From DASUPK01 sp963747425 (GTDB taxonomy: Bacteria; Actinomycetota; Thermoleophilia; Solirubrobacterales; 70-9), in assembly GCA_963747425.1 (NCBI GenBank), contig CAVVFJ010000015.1, forward strand, positions 1-64,000: a stretch of 64,000 nucleotides of DNA, written 5' to 3'. This document shows positions 54,716 through 62,675 of this stretch, piece after piece. The position numbers and the translations under genes were made by a program. The notes under the pieces were generated by a model, which worked only from the letters and a program-made list of their open reading frames with translations, was not told the DNA's origin and did not search any database. Every line of letters starts with the position of its first letter. The first letter of the stretch is position 1.

Positions 54716-55483
54716 ATGAACGAGCAGCCGTTGATCACCGAGCGCCGCGACCGAATCCTGCTGATCACCCTGAACCGCCCCGACGCGCGCAACGCGGTCA
54801 ACCTCGCGATGGCGGAGGCGATGGCCGCCGCCCTCGACGAGCTGGACCGCGAGGACGCGCTCAGCGTCGGGGTGATCGCCGGCGAGGGCAAGGGCTTCAG
54901 CTCGGGCATGGACCTGAAGGCGTTCGCCACCGGCGAGCGGCCCTGGGCGCGCGACCGCGGCTTCGCCGGGATCGTCCAGAAGCCGGCGGAGAAGCCGCTG
55001 GTCGCCGCGATCGAGGGCTTTGCCGTCGCGGGCGGCCTCGAGATCGCCCTGGCCTGCGACCTGATCGTGGCGGCGAAGGGCGCGAAGCTGGGAATCCCGG
55101 AGGCGAAGCGCGGTCTGGTGGCGGCGGGCGGCGCCCTCCGCCAGCTCCCCCGACGCCTCCCGGCTGCGATCGCGATGGAGCTCGCGCTGACCGGCGAGAC
55201 GATCACGGCGGAGCGGGGAGCCGAATTCGGCCTCGTCAACCGCCTCGCCGATCCGGGCAAGGCGCTGGACGTCGCGCTTGAGCTGGCCGAGGAGGTCGCC
55301 GCGAACGCACCGCTCGCCACCGCGGCCTCGAAGTCGATCCTCAACCAGCAGGGGTCCTGGGACGACGAGACCTTCTGGGCGAAGCAGGGCGAGATCGTGG
55401 CCCCGGTGTTCACCTCAGAGGACGCCATCGAGGGCGCCACCGCATTCAGCGAGAAGCGCGCGCCGAACTGGCGCGGGCGCTAG
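54716..55483 (+). CDS. Enoyl-CoA hydratase/isomerase (crotonase family)
   Basis: 255 residues. LLITLNRPDARNAVNLAMAE (17-36), GEGKGFSSGMDLKAFATGER (first oxyanion-hole strand, about 57-76), VAAIEGFAVAGGLEIALACD (about 95-114, second oxyanion and the Glu-rich loop) and AKLGIPEAKRGLVAAGGALR match the family. A catalytic pair of Glu cannot be fixed without alignment; the usual second Glu region (GIPEAKRG) is conserved. Probably fatty-acid beta-oxidation, possibly with the acyl-CoA dehydrogenase at 8216, although they are far apart. Confidence 0.9.
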   Translation: MNEQPLITERRDRILLITLNRPDARNAVNLAMAEAMAAALDELDREDALSVGVIAGEGKGFSSGMDLKAFATGERPWARDRGFAGIVQKPAEKPLVAAIEGFAVAGGLEIALACDLIVAAKGAKLGIPEAKRGLVAAGGALRQLPRRLPAAIAMELALTGETITAERGAEFGLVNRLADPGKALDVALELAEEVAANAPLATAASKSILNQQGSWDDETFWAKQGEIVAPVFTSEDAIEGATAFSEKRAPNWRGR

Positions 55484-55535
55484 GTCCGCTCCCTTGCCGC
55501 GGGTGTGATTCGAGATCCGCTTTGCGAGGGAAGCA

Positions 55536-55554
55536 CCGCTTCTCTCCGAAGCGG
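55536..55554 (-). terminator. Stem-loop directly after the first SnoaL-like gene
   Basis: CCGCTT/AAGCGG, 6 bp with a 7-base loop, begins right after the TAG of the 55555 gene. No U-tract. Matching stem-loops follow the other two copies. Confidence 0.45.
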
Positions 55555-55935
55555 CTAATTCAGCAGACCGGCGGCTTCGAGACCCGCAGCATGACTGGCG
55601 AAATCGCGGACCCTGATGGTCCTGCCGTCGCGATATGTCACCAGCTGGGCGAGCTCACCCGTGAAGTTCAAACCGGTCGTGTGTCCCGTGCTCTTCATCT
55701 CCCCCAGGGCGAGCACGGATTCCCCGAGGTCACGGATGTCGTCGAACCGAACGGTGATTTGCATGTCGCCCTTGAAGCTCTCCCAGGCCTGCCGGACTCC
55801 GGCACGCCCGCGATAGACCTCCATGAGCGCGAGCCATTCGACCTCGGGGTCGTACTGCTCGATCCACGCGTCGAAGTCGTCGCGGTTCCAGGCCACGACG
55901 CCCCGTTTGAAGACCTCGACGTTTTCCTGCGACAT
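55555..55935 (-). CDS. SnoaL-like (NTF2-fold) protein, copy 1
   Basis: 126 residues from ATG 55935 (MSQENVEVFKRGVVAWNRDD). The open frame goes 24 residues further but the family starts at MSQEN. Segments FDAWIEQYDPEVEWLALMEV, YRGRAGVRQAWESFKGDMQI and GLNFTGELAQLVTYRDGRTI are typical of small NTF2-like proteins found in many copies in Thermoleophilia-like genomes. They act as isomerases, hydrolases or ligand binders in other bacteria; the function here is unknown. Each copy has its own promoter-like box and 3' stem-loop. Confidence 0.8.
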   Translation of the reverse strand: MSQENVEVFKRGVVAWNRDDFDAWIEQYDPEVEWLALMEVYRGRAGVRQAWESFKGDMQITVRFDDIRDLGESVLALGEMKSTGHTTGLNFTGELAQLVTYRDGRTIRVRDFASHAAGLEAAGLLN

Positions 55936-55944
55936 CGCACACGG

Positions 55945-55950
55945 AGTATC
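55945..55950 (-). promoter_or_regulatory. Candidate -10 box (GATACT), copy 1
   Basis: Minus-strand GAGATACT with GATACT ending 9 bases before the MSQEN ATG; the same box and spacing precede the other two copies (56421-56426, 56905-56910). Confidence 0.55.
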
Positions 55951-55990
55951 TCGCGACATCAAGAGGAACTGCTTCCCATGCACAGCGGAT

Positions 55991-56014
55991 AGCCGCTTCT
56001 CGTCCAAAGCAGCT
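55991..56014 (-). terminator. Stem-loop overlapping the stop of the second SnoaL-like gene
   Basis: AGCCGCTT pairs with AAGCAGCT (one mismatch) around an 8-base loop; same position relative to the stop codon as in the other copies. Confidence 0.4.
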
Positions 56015-56411
56015 ATTCCGACAGCTGGGCGGCTTTGAGCGCCTCGGCCTGCTCTTGAAACAGCTGGAGGCGGGTCTGCAACCCGTTCTCGACGGTGAAG
56101 ACGAAAGTGCTCCTGGCGACTACTTCGATCCCGTCGCGGCCGCGCATGTGAGCCGTGTTGGGCACCACCACCCGGCGGCCCATCTGCGTCGGCTCGTGGA
56201 TTTCGATTTCGACCTTCTCGAAGGCGGACCAGAACTCGTCCCAGAATGACTCCAGTCCCTGATGGCCTCGGTAGACACCCTTGAGTGGTCCCGTGGAGCG
56301 CGACCAGTCGACTTCCGCATCAGGGCTCCACACGGCCAAAGCGGCTGCCAGGTCCCGGCGATTGAAAGCCTCGAGGCCACGGCGAACCACGTCGATGATC
56401 TCCTCCGACAT
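56013..56411 (-). CDS. SnoaL-like (NTF2-fold) protein, copy 2
   Basis: 132 residues from ATG 56411 (MSEEIIDVVRRGLEAFNRRD). LAVWSPDAEVDWSRSTGPLK, GVYRGHQGLESFWDEFWSAF and ARSTFVFTVENGLQTRLQLF follow the family pattern. Copies 1-3 differ strongly in sequence, so this is not a recent duplication, yet they keep the same upstream box and downstream stem-loop. Function unknown. Confidence 0.8.
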   Translation of the reverse strand: MSEEIIDVVRRGLEAFNRRDLAAALAVWSPDAEVDWSRSTGPLKGVYRGHQGLESFWDEFWSAFEKVEIEIHEPTQMGRRVVVPNTAHMRGRDGIEVVARSTFVFTVENGLQTRLQLFQEQAEALKAAQLSE

Positions 56412-56420
56412 CGTCCACGC

Positions 56421-56426
56421 AGTATC
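56421..56426 (-). promoter_or_regulatory. Candidate -10 box (GATACT), copy 2
   Basis: GAGATACT with GATACT ending 9 bases before ATG 56411, identical in sequence and distance to copies 1 and 3. Confidence 0.55.
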
Positions 56427-56457
56427 TCCGTACGGACAGTCGCTTTCCATGCAAAGC

Positions 56458-56479
56458 GCCGCTGCTCGTCCAAAGCGGC
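56458..56479 (-). terminator. Stem-loop at the stop of the third SnoaL-like gene
   Basis: GCCGCT pairs with AGCGGC (6 bp) around a 10-base loop; the last stem base is part of the stop codon. Confidence 0.4.
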
Positions 56480-56895
56480 TACTCCGACAGCCCGGCGGCT
56501 TCGAGGGTTTGCTCGGGAGTTGCGTAGAAATCAGCCCGCGCGATCAATCCCTCCTCGACCGTATAGACGAGGCCGTAGTCCATCTCGACCCACGCGTCGC
56601 CGTCGTGGGGTTTGCCGCGTTGGTGAAGAATGACCACTACCCGGTTCCCTCCCGCGTCGATGAACTTCACCGGCTCGTAGCTGAAGTCGTCATATGGCTC
56701 CATCCAGGCGGCGCGGAACTCGAGGAACTCATCTGCGCCGTGGAGCGTGGTTTGCTCCTCCAAGAACCCCGAGAGGGTCGTAATCGGGTCCTGCGCGAAG
56801 TACTGGCTCACTTCCTCAGGAGCGACGAGGCCCTCATCCAACTGTGCAAACCAGTTGAGCGCCGCCCGCGCCAGCGCCACGTTCTCCTCCGACAT
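56479..56895 (-). CDS. SnoaL-like (NTF2-fold) protein, copy 3
   Basis: 138 residues from ATG 56895 (MSEENVALARAALNWFAQLD). SGFLEEQTTLHGADEFLEFR, AWMEPYDDFSYEPVKFIDAG and DYGLVYTVEEGLIARADFYA are typical. Slightly longer than copies 1 and 2, with an N-terminal insertion (EEVSQYFAQDPITTLS). First gene of the tandem in transcription order if it is one unit, though each copy carries its own promoter-like box. Confidence 0.8.
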   Translation of the reverse strand: MSEENVALARAALNWFAQLDEGLVAPEEVSQYFAQDPITTLSGFLEEQTTLHGADEFLEFRAAWMEPYDDFSYEPVKFIDAGGNRVVVILHQRGKPHDGDAWVEMDYGLVYTVEEGLIARADFYATPEQTLEAAGLSE

Positions 56896-56904
56896 CGCCC
56901 GACA

Positions 56905-56910
56905 AGTATC
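56905..56910 (-). promoter_or_regulatory. Candidate -10 box (GATACT), copy 3
   Basis: GCGAGATACT with GATACT ending 9 bases before ATG 56895; third instance of the same arrangement. Confidence 0.55.
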
Positions 56911-56952
56911 TCGCTCGACCACTGTGACTAAACCTCTGGTTCAGTGGATGAA

Positions 56953-56984
56953 GGTTGGCCCCGACGCTGACGCCGGGGCCAACC
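56953..56984 (-). terminator. Strong stem-loop after the small secreted protein gene
   Basis: GGTTGGCCCCG and CGGGGCCAACC form a perfect 11-bp stem with a 10-base loop, 9 bases after the stop at 56994. Only a short T-rich stretch follows, so termination may be weak or the stem may protect the 3' end. Confidence 0.7.
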
Positions 56985-56993
56985 GGGGCTGTC

Positions 56994-57323
56994 TCAGTTG
57001 CTGCCGCCCCTACAGCCGTTCTCGAACCCGGGAATACCGCCATGACCAGCCGCCCCCGGCGGCCCGTCGGCGGGGGTCTGGACGATGCTGTCGGTCGGCC
57101 CCTCGGCCGGGTTCAGGTCATTCAGCCCGGAGAAGGCGCACGCCGAGTTCGCATGGTCGGGCGCCTGAGTCTCGCCCGATGTAGGCGGGGTCGGGACCGG
57201 GTTCGTGGGAGAACTTGGTGTCCCCGGAGGGCCCTTGACCTCTCCCGCGAGAGCCGCACTTGCGCTTGCACCCGCAAGGGCGGCGGTACAGACTGCAACG
57301 GCGAGCAATGACTTCCTGTGCAT
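56994..57323 (-). CDS. Small secreted protein, unknown function
   Basis: 109 residues. MHRKSLLAVAVCTAALAGAS and ASAALAGE form a signal peptide cleaved near residue 26. The mature part is Pro/Thr/Gly-rich (GPPGTPSSPTNPVPTPPTSG), then ANSACAFSGLNDLNPAEGPT, with Cys62 and Cys104 that may form one disulfide. I recognise the SACAFSGLND segment as recurring in actinobacterial secreted proteins but know no role. GGGGAGG lies 5-11 bases before the ATG, so unlike its neighbours it has a leader with a ribosome-binding site. Confidence 0.75.
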   Translation of the reverse strand: MHRKSLLAVAVCTAALAGASASAALAGEVKGPPGTPSSPTNPVPTPPTSGETQAPDHANSACAFSGLNDLNPAEGPTDSIVQTPADGPPGAAGHGGIPGFENGCRGGSN

Positions 57324-57389
57324 TGCGTACCTCCCCTATCTAGACCCTGGGGCGCGGCAAGCGTCCCGGGGCCATTTGTTGTAGCCCCG

Positions 57390-57416
57390 ACGCTACGACC
57401 CTGAGGGGGGTGTCAA
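57390..57416 (-). promoter_or_regulatory. Possible sigma-70 promoter of the small secreted protein
   Basis: On the minus strand TTGACA, 15 bases, TAGCGT. The -35 is perfect, the -10 is TANNNT, and the spacer is a little short. It would give a leader of about 60 bases containing the GGGGAGG before ATG 57323. Confidence 0.4.
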
Positions 57417-57484
57417 CCGTGACATCGCCCACGCACTGTCACGCGGAGGGGTACTGCCGTCCATGCAAAGCGGCGCTTTCCGCA

Positions 57485-58333
57485 TCAAGCCTCCAGGCGG
57501 TGGGGGGATCGCTCGCCGCCCAGTAGCTCCCCCGACCCCACCGCGCCGTTCGAGTCGATTGGCTGCTCGGTGACCGCGCCGACCGCATGGGCCCCGCCGT
57601 CCACGTGGATCACCTCGCCGCTGATCGCCTCGGACCAGTCCGAGAGCAGGAAGCAGATGGCGCGCGCCACCGGAGTCGGATCGTCGGTGTCCCAGCCCAG
57701 AGGCGCCGCCGCCGGCCAGCTGGAGGCCAGCTGGTCGAAGCCGTCGATCCCGCCCGCCGCCGGCGACGCGATCGGGCCGGCTGAGATCAGGTTGGCGCGA
57801 ATGCCTCGGGGGCCGAGCTCCCGCGCCAGGTAGCGGTTGACCGCCTCCAGCGCCGCCTTCGAGACCCCCATCCAGTCGTAGGACGGCCAGGCGACCGAGG
57901 CGTCGAAGTCCAGGCCGACGACGCTGCCGCTGTCCGCCATCAGCGGCGCAAGATGTCGCGCCAGCGCCTGGTAGGAGTAGGCGCTGGTCCGGAAGGCCTC
58001 GAGTGCGCTCTCCGGCGGCGTCTCCATGAAGCGCCCGCCGATCGCGTCCGCCGGGGCGAAGGCGATCGCGTGCAGGGCGCCGTCGAGGCCGTCCCAGCGG
58101 CCGTCGAGGTCCTCCGCGAGCGAGGAGAGGTCCTCCTCGGAGTTGATGTCGAGCTCGAGCACGTCGGGCGGTTCGGGGAGCCGGGCGGCCGCGCGTTCGG
58201 TCATCCGCCGAGTACGGCCGAAGCCGGTGAGCACGACCTCCGCGCCGGCGAGCTGCGCCTCGCGAGCGGCCGCGAAGGCGATGCTCTTCCGGGTCAGCAC
58301 CCCGGTGATCAGCAGTCTCTTCCCGGAGAGCAT
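57485..58333 (-). CDS. fabI: Enoyl-ACP reductase, FabI/InhA type
   Basis: Last step of the fatty-acid elongation cycle. 282 residues. GKRLLITGVLTRKSIAFAAA has the atypical SDR NAD site of FabI, followed by LHAIAFAPADAIGGRFMETP, SVVGLDFDASVAWPSYDWMG and GVSKAALEAVNRYLARELGP with Tyr and Lys in a Y-x6-K relation (YDWMGVSK). The wording closely follows mycobacterial InhA. ATG overlaps the end of maoC (TGATG). A short stem (57467-57479) lies just after the gene. Confidence 0.93.
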   Translation of the reverse strand: MLSGKRLLITGVLTRKSIAFAAAREAQLAGAEVVLTGFGRTRRMTERAAARLPEPPDVLELDINSEEDLSSLAEDLDGRWDGLDGALHAIAFAPADAIGGRFMETPPESALEAFRTSAYSYQALARHLAPLMADSGSVVGLDFDASVAWPSYDWMGVSKAALEAVNRYLARELGPRGIRANLISAGPIASPAAGGIDGFDQLASSWPAAAPLGWDTDDPTPVARAICFLLSDWSEAISGEVIHVDGGAHAVGAVTEQPIDSNGAVGSGELLGGERSPHRLEA

Positions 58334-58893
58334 CAGGCGAGCAGCCTGCCGTCCTGGATCGGGGAGAGCTCGTCGGCGCCGGATCCCGGCGCGGGCGCCT
58401 CGGCAGCCGGCTCCGGCTGGCGGCGCCAGAGCACCACGATCTCCATGCGGGCCACCAGCTCGTCGGCCTGGTTGACGATCCGGACGGCGAGCGTGACCAG
58501 CCCGGTCTCGGCCCCGAGCTCCCGCTTGTCCGCGAGCCGAGCGCGAACCCGGATCGTGTCGCCGAGCCCGACCGGCCGCTTCAGCACAGCACCGTCGATG
58601 GAGCGCAGGGCGAGCACGACGCGGGGATCGATCGGCAGCAGGCCCAGCGCGTAGGAGAAGACCAGCATCCCGTGCGCGATCCGCCGGCCGAAGGCGCTTT
58701 CGGCCGCCCAGGCGGCGTCGGCGTGCTGGGGGTGCCAGTCGCCGGTCAGGGCCGCGAACGAGACCACGTCGTACTCGGTGACGGTCCGCCCCGAGGACTC
58801 CATCGAGTCCCCGATCTCCAGGTCGTCGAAATAGGGCGGCGCCTCGCGCCAGAGGGTCCCCTCGCGGGCCGCGTCGATCGTCTCCGTAGTCAT
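58333..58893 (-). CDS. MaoC-like dehydratase (probable 3-hydroxyacyl-ACP dehydratase)
   Basis: 186-residue hot-dog-fold protein with SSGRTVTEYDVVSFAALTGD and HPQHADAAWAAESAFGRRIA, then HGMLVFSYALGLLPID, which contain the hydratase-2 motif (Asp/His active-site region). In the FAS-II operon it takes the place of FabZ/FabA, as HadB-type proteins do in mycobacteria; this assignment is from position. The last 20 residues are an extension. Start ATG 58893 overlaps the accD stop (ATGA). Confidence 0.85.
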   Translation of the reverse strand: MTTETIDAAREGTLWREAPPYFDDLEIGDSMESSGRTVTEYDVVSFAALTGDWHPQHADAAWAAESAFGRRIAHGMLVFSYALGLLPIDPRVVLALRSIDGAVLKRPVGLGDTIRVRARLADKRELGAETGLVTLAVRIVNQADELVARMEIVVLWRRQPEPAAEAPAPGSGADELSPIQDGRLLA

Positions 58894-60353
58894 GCCGTCC
58901 TCCTTCGTCCGTTGGCTCCGCCGAGCGCCGAGAGCGCCCAGATCAGTCGCTCCCTCGTCTCGGCCGGCTCGATCACCTCGTCGACGTCTCCGGCGCCGGC
59001 GGCGACCTCCGCTCTCAGGTGGCCCTCCGCGTACTCCTCGGCAAGGCGGGCGTGCTCGGCCTCGGGATCGGCCGATCCCTCGATCGCCCGCCGGTGGATG
59101 ATCCCCACCGCCTGGCGGGCGCCGAGCACGCCGATCTCGGCGCTCGGCCAGGCCAGCACGAGGTCGGCGCCCAGCTGGCGCGAGTTCATCGTGATGAACC
59201 CGCCCCCGTAGGCCTTGCGCATCACGACCGTGACCTTCGGGACCCGGGCTGCGGAGAAGGCGTGCAGGAGCCCGGCGCCGTGGCGGATCACTCCGATCCC
59301 CTCCTGCTTCGTCCCCGGCAGGAACCCGGGGGTGTCGACGAACACGGCCAAGGGCAACCCGAACGCCTCACAGCGCCGGATGAATCCCGCCGCCTTCTCG
59401 GAGGCGGCCGAGTCGATTGCGCCGCCGAGATGGTGCGGCTGGTTGGCGACCACGCCGACCGGGTGTCCATTCAGGCGGATCAGCGCCGTGACCATGTTGC
59501 GGGCCCAGCGAGGCGAGAGCTCGAGCATCGAGCTCGAGTCGCCGATGCAGCGGATCACCGAGCGGACGTCGTAGACCTTGCGGGGATCGGCCGGGACCGC
59601 GGTGCCCGGATCCCTGCCGAGGGGCTCCTGGGGAAGGACCGGGTCGGGCGGCTCCTCGGAGCTCTGGGGCAGGTGGCCGAGCAGGTCGCGGACGAGCTCT
59701 GCCGCGGCGCGGTCGTCCGGTGCGACCAGGTCGCAGACGCCGTTTCGCGAGTGGACCCGGGCGCCGCCCAGCTCCTCCATCGTCACGGTCTCCCCCATCA
59801 CCTCCTCAACCACGCCGGGGCCGGTCAGGAAGAGCCGGGCCTCCTCGGTCATCACCACGAAGTCCGTGAGGGCGGGGGAATAGGCGCCGCCGCCGGCCGA
59901 GGTCCCGGTGATCACGCTGATCTGCGGGACGTGGCCCGAGAGCGCGACGTGATGCCGGAAGATCGCGCCATATCCGCCCAGCGCCTCGGCCCCCTCGTCG
60001 ATGCGGGCGCCGCCGGAGGCGATGAACCCGACCACCGGGGCCCCCGCCCGGCCGGCCAGATCGAGCACGCGCACGATCGTCTCTGCCTGGGCTGTGCCGA
60101 GCGATCCGCCGGCGAAGCTCTGGTCCTGCGCGTAGCAGTAGACCGGCCTTCCGCCGACGCTCCCGGCGCCGGCGACGACGCCGTCGCCCGGAGCCGACCG
60201 CGCCGACCGGGACGCGATCCGCGTCCGGACCAGCTCGAGCGAGCCCGGGTCGCAGAGCGCCTCGAGCCGCTCGAGTGGCGTCAGCCGGGTCGGCTCCTCG
60301 GCCTCCGGAGCCGGACGAAGACCCGAGAGCGGCGTGGCCAGAGCAGGCTTCAC
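58890..60353 (-). CDS. accD: Acyl-CoA carboxylase carboxyltransferase subunit (AccD/PccB type)
   Basis: Transfers carboxyl from biotin to acetyl-CoA (or propionyl-CoA) to make malonyl-CoA. About 487 residues from GTG 60353 (MSVKPALATP); the longer start TTG 60380 is possible. Both halves are present as in actinobacterial PccB-like beta subunits: VVGFIASGGARIDEGAEALG and ISVITGTSAGGGAYSPALTD, then PLAVFVDTPGFLPGTKQEGI and VVMRKAYGGGFITMNSRQLG. No biotin-carrier or carboxylase subunit is seen in the window. Coupled to maoC by an ATGA overlap. Confidence 0.9.
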   Translation of the reverse strand: MKPALATPLSGLRPAPEAEEPTRLTPLERLEALCDPGSLELVRTRIASRSARSAPGDGVVAGAGSVGGRPVYCYAQDQSFAGGSLGTAQAETIVRVLDLAGRAGAPVVGFIASGGARIDEGAEALGGYGAIFRHHVALSGHVPQISVITGTSAGGGAYSPALTDFVVMTEEARLFLTGPGVVEEVMGETVTMEELGGARVHSRNGVCDLVAPDDRAAAELVRDLLGHLPQSSEEPPDPVLPQEPLGRDPGTAVPADPRKVYDVRSVIRCIGDSSSMLELSPRWARNMVTALIRLNGHPVGVVANQPHHLGGAIDSAASEKAAGFIRRCEAFGLPLAVFVDTPGFLPGTKQEGIGVIRHGAGLLHAFSAARVPKVTVVMRKAYGGGFITMNSRQLGADLVLAWPSAEIGVLGARQAVGIIHRRAIEGSADPEAEHARLAEEYAEGHLRAEVAAGAGDVDEVIEPAETRERLIWALSALGGANGRRRTA

Positions 60354-60402
60354 GCTGACCACCACCAACGGCGGCCACAAAAACCGCCGCCGAATCTATC
60401 TC

Positions 60403-60424
60403 GGCGGCCGCTCACGCGGCCGCC
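60403..60424 (-). terminator. Perfect 9-bp hairpin around the fabF stop codon
   Basis: GGCGGCCGC and GCGGCCGCC pair exactly around a 4-base loop that contains the fabF TGA (60412-60414). It sits in the 58-base fabF-accD gap, followed 6-12 bases on by GGCGGCGGTTTTTG on the minus strand. It may partly terminate, or act as an RNA-stability element inside the operon. Confidence 0.5.
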
Positions 60425-61611
60425 TCGATGCAGAGGACGGCGTTGTGCCCGCCGAAGCCGAAGGAGTTGCTGATCCCGATGGCCGGGTGCCCGTTCAGGG
60501 GCAGCTCCCTCGCCCCGTCAGGGACGTAGTCGAGGTCGAGCCCCTCATCGGGCTCCTCGTAGTTGAGGGTGGGGGGCGCCTGCTTCGCCCGGAGCGCCTG
60601 CAGTGTCTCCACCGCCTCGACGGCCCCCGCGGCGCCGAGCAGATGCCCGATCGCCGACTTGGTCGACGAGGTCGGAATCCGCACAGCCTGCTCGCCGAGC
60701 GCCGACTTCAGCGCCTCGGTCTCGGAGCGGTCGTTGAGCGGGGTTGAGGTTCCGTGCGCGTTGACGTAGGCGACCTGGCCCGGCTCGATCTCCGCGTCGG
60801 CGAGCGCCTTGCGGATCGCGCGCGCCGCGCCCTCGCCGCTCGGCTCGGGCGCGGTCATGTGGTGAGCGTCCGCGGTGGCGCCGTACCCGGTCAGGTATCC
60901 GAGGATCGGCGCACCGCGCAGCTCGGCGGTCTCGGCGTCCTCGAGGACCATTACGCCGGCGCCCTCGCCCATCACGAATCCGTCGCGGCGGCGGTCGAAG
61001 GGCCGCGAGATGCCGGACTCGGACGTGGCCCCCATCTCGGCGAAGGCCGCCATCGCCAGCGGCGTCATCGCCGATTCCGCACCGCCCGCCACGCAGGCGA
61101 CGGCATCGCCGAAGGCGATCATCCGAGCAGCAGTCCCGAGGGCGTGTGCGCCGGCGGCGCAGGCGGAGACGGTCCCGAAGCACTGGCCGCGCAGGTCGTG
61201 CTCGATCGCCAGGGCACCCGCTACCGAGTTGGGCATCATCTGGGGGACGCAGTGAGGGGACACCTTGCCCTGCCCGCTCTCCCGCAGGACGATGTGCTCG
61301 GACTCGATCGTGGAGATACCGCCAATCCCGGTCCCCATCACGCAGCCGACCTCGGCTCGGTCGTAGGGCGCCTCTTCCAGGCCGGCGCCCGAGATCGCCT
61401 CGGCTCCCGCGACCAGGGCGAGCTGGGTGAAGCGGTCCGTGCGGCGCACCTGGCGACGGGTCAGGTGATCGGTCGGCTCGAACTCGTCGCAGCGCGCGAG
61501 GCCGTCCTCGATCCCAGACTCGCCGGCCGCCCAGCGCTCGTGCAGGGCCGGCGCGCTGACGCCGAGCGGCGTGACGGCGCCGATCCCGGTGATCGCGACT
61601 CGGCGTGTCAC
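60412..61611 (-). CDS. fabF: Beta-ketoacyl-ACP synthase II
   Basis: Condensing enzyme of FAS II; 399 residues from GTG 61611 (MTRRVAITGIGAVTPLGVSA). Catalytic Cys lies in GTVSACAAGAHALGTAARMI (about 156-175); His in YVNAHGTSTPLNDRSETEAL and His in STKSAIGHLLGAAGAVEAVE complete the C-H-H triad. The open frame going upstream to 61914 is not coding; acpP lies there in another frame. The GTG overlaps the acpP stop (GTGA). Confidence 0.95.
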   Translation of the reverse strand: MTRRVAITGIGAVTPLGVSAPALHERWAAGESGIEDGLARCDEFEPTDHLTRRQVRRTDRFTQLALVAGAEAISGAGLEEAPYDRAEVGCVMGTGIGGISTIESEHIVLRESGQGKVSPHCVPQMMPNSVAGALAIEHDLRGQCFGTVSACAAGAHALGTAARMIAFGDAVACVAGGAESAMTPLAMAAFAEMGATSESGISRPFDRRRDGFVMGEGAGVMVLEDAETAELRGAPILGYLTGYGATADAHHMTAPEPSGEGAARAIRKALADAEIEPGQVAYVNAHGTSTPLNDRSETEALKSALGEQAVRIPTSSTKSAIGHLLGAAGAVEAVETLQALRAKQAPPTLNYEEPDEGLDLDYVPDGARELPLNGHPAIGISNSFGFGGHNAVLCIEAAA

Positions 61612-61853
61612 TGCTGGCGCGCGGCGACGAAGTCGACGACGTCCTGGACCGTCGCGATCTTGTCCATGTCGGCGTCGGTGACCTCGATCTTGTACTCGTC
61701 CTCGATCACCTGGGCGAGCTCGACGAGATCGAGCGAGTCGATGTCCAGGTCCTCGAATCGCGAGTCGGGCTTGACGTTCTCCGGCTCCTCGCCGAACTCG
61801 ACGAGCGCCGAGATCACCCTCTCTTGCACCTGGTCCTTGGTTGCGGTTGTCAT
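61608..61853 (-). CDS. acpP: Acyl carrier protein
   Basis: 81 residues, acidic helical ACP. The phosphopantetheine attachment Ser is residue 40 in RFEDLDIDSLDLVELAQVIE (DSL motif). Starts at ATG 61853, with AGAAAGGGGAC just upstream as a ribosome-binding site, and its TGA overlaps the fabF GTG. The usual ACP place in FAS-II operons, between fabG and fabF. Confidence 0.96.
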   Translation of the reverse strand: MTTATKDQVQERVISALVEFGEEPENVKPDSRFEDLDIDSLDLVELAQVIEDEYKIEVTDADMDKIATVQDVVDFVAARQQ

Positions 61854-61876
61854 ACGTCCCCTTTCTTGTTGGTTGA

Positions 61877-62675
61877 TCAGGCGGACATGCCGCCGTCGAC
61901 CGGCAGAACGGCACCGGTCACGTAGGAGGCCTCCTCCGAGGCCAGGAAGCGGATGCAGGCAGCGACGTCCTCCGGGGACCCGGCCCGCTTCGCGGGAATC
62001 GCGTCGAGCAATCCGGTCGGCTCGTCGGCATCGGAGCCGTTGGAGGTGAAGTCGCGGGTCAGCTCGGTCTCGATCAGCCCAGGAGCGACGGCGTTCACGG
62101 TCACGCCCCGGCGAGCGACCTCGACCGCCACCGTCCGGGTGAAGGCGATCAGTCCCGCCTTGGAGGCCGCGTAGTTGGCCTGGCCCGGGTTGGCCCGCAG
62201 GCCGACGACCGACGAGACGTTGATCACCCGGCCGAAGCGCTGGCGCATCATCGGCCCGATCGCGGCGCGGGTGAGCCTGAAGGCGGCGGTCAGATTGACG
62301 TCGAGGACCCGGCTCCAGTCCTCGTCGCTGAGCCGCATCGAGAGGTTGTCCGCGGTCATGCCCGCGTTGTTGACCAGCACGAGCACCGGTCCGAGCCGCT
62401 CGGCGACCTCCGAGATCATCTGATCGGCCGCATCGGGATCGGCGACGTCGGCGCCGACCGCGAGCGCGGTCCCGCCCGCGTCCTCGACCTCCGCGGCGAT
62501 GCCCTCGGCGCCGTCGCGGTCGCGGCTGTAGTTGATGCCGACGGACCAGCCGTCCTGCGGCCAGGGCCCTCGCCGTGGCAGCGCCGATGCCGCGCGAGGC
62601 GCCGGTGACCAGGGCGCAGCCAAGGTCTCGCTTCGCGGCGATGCCCTCAGGCTTCGTGGCCGTCTCGGTCGTCAT
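61877..62675 (-). CDS. fabG: 3-ketoacyl-ACP reductase (one frameshift)
   Basis: N-terminus MTTETATKPEGIAAKRDLGC and ALVTGASRGIGAATARALA (from ATG 62675) is in another frame from DGWSVGINYSRDRDGAEGIA onwards; one extra base near 62558 breaks the gene (799 bases, not a multiple of three). The rest is complete: LVNNAGMTADNLSMRLSDED, INVSSVVGLRANPGQANYAA, SKAGLIAFTRTVAVEVARRG, FLASEEASYVTGAVLPVDGG. ATG overlaps the fabH stop (ATGA). As an essential operon gene, a base-call error is more likely than loss of function. Confidence 0.9.

Noticed and set aside
55555..56895. Recent triplication of one gene
   Set aside because: The three SnoaL-like proteins share only scattered residues; only the flanking boxes and stem-loops are alike.
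61612..61914. fabF extended by about 100 residues to 61914
   Set aside because: The acyl carrier protein gene (61608-61853) is there in another frame; GTG 61611 fits the family.
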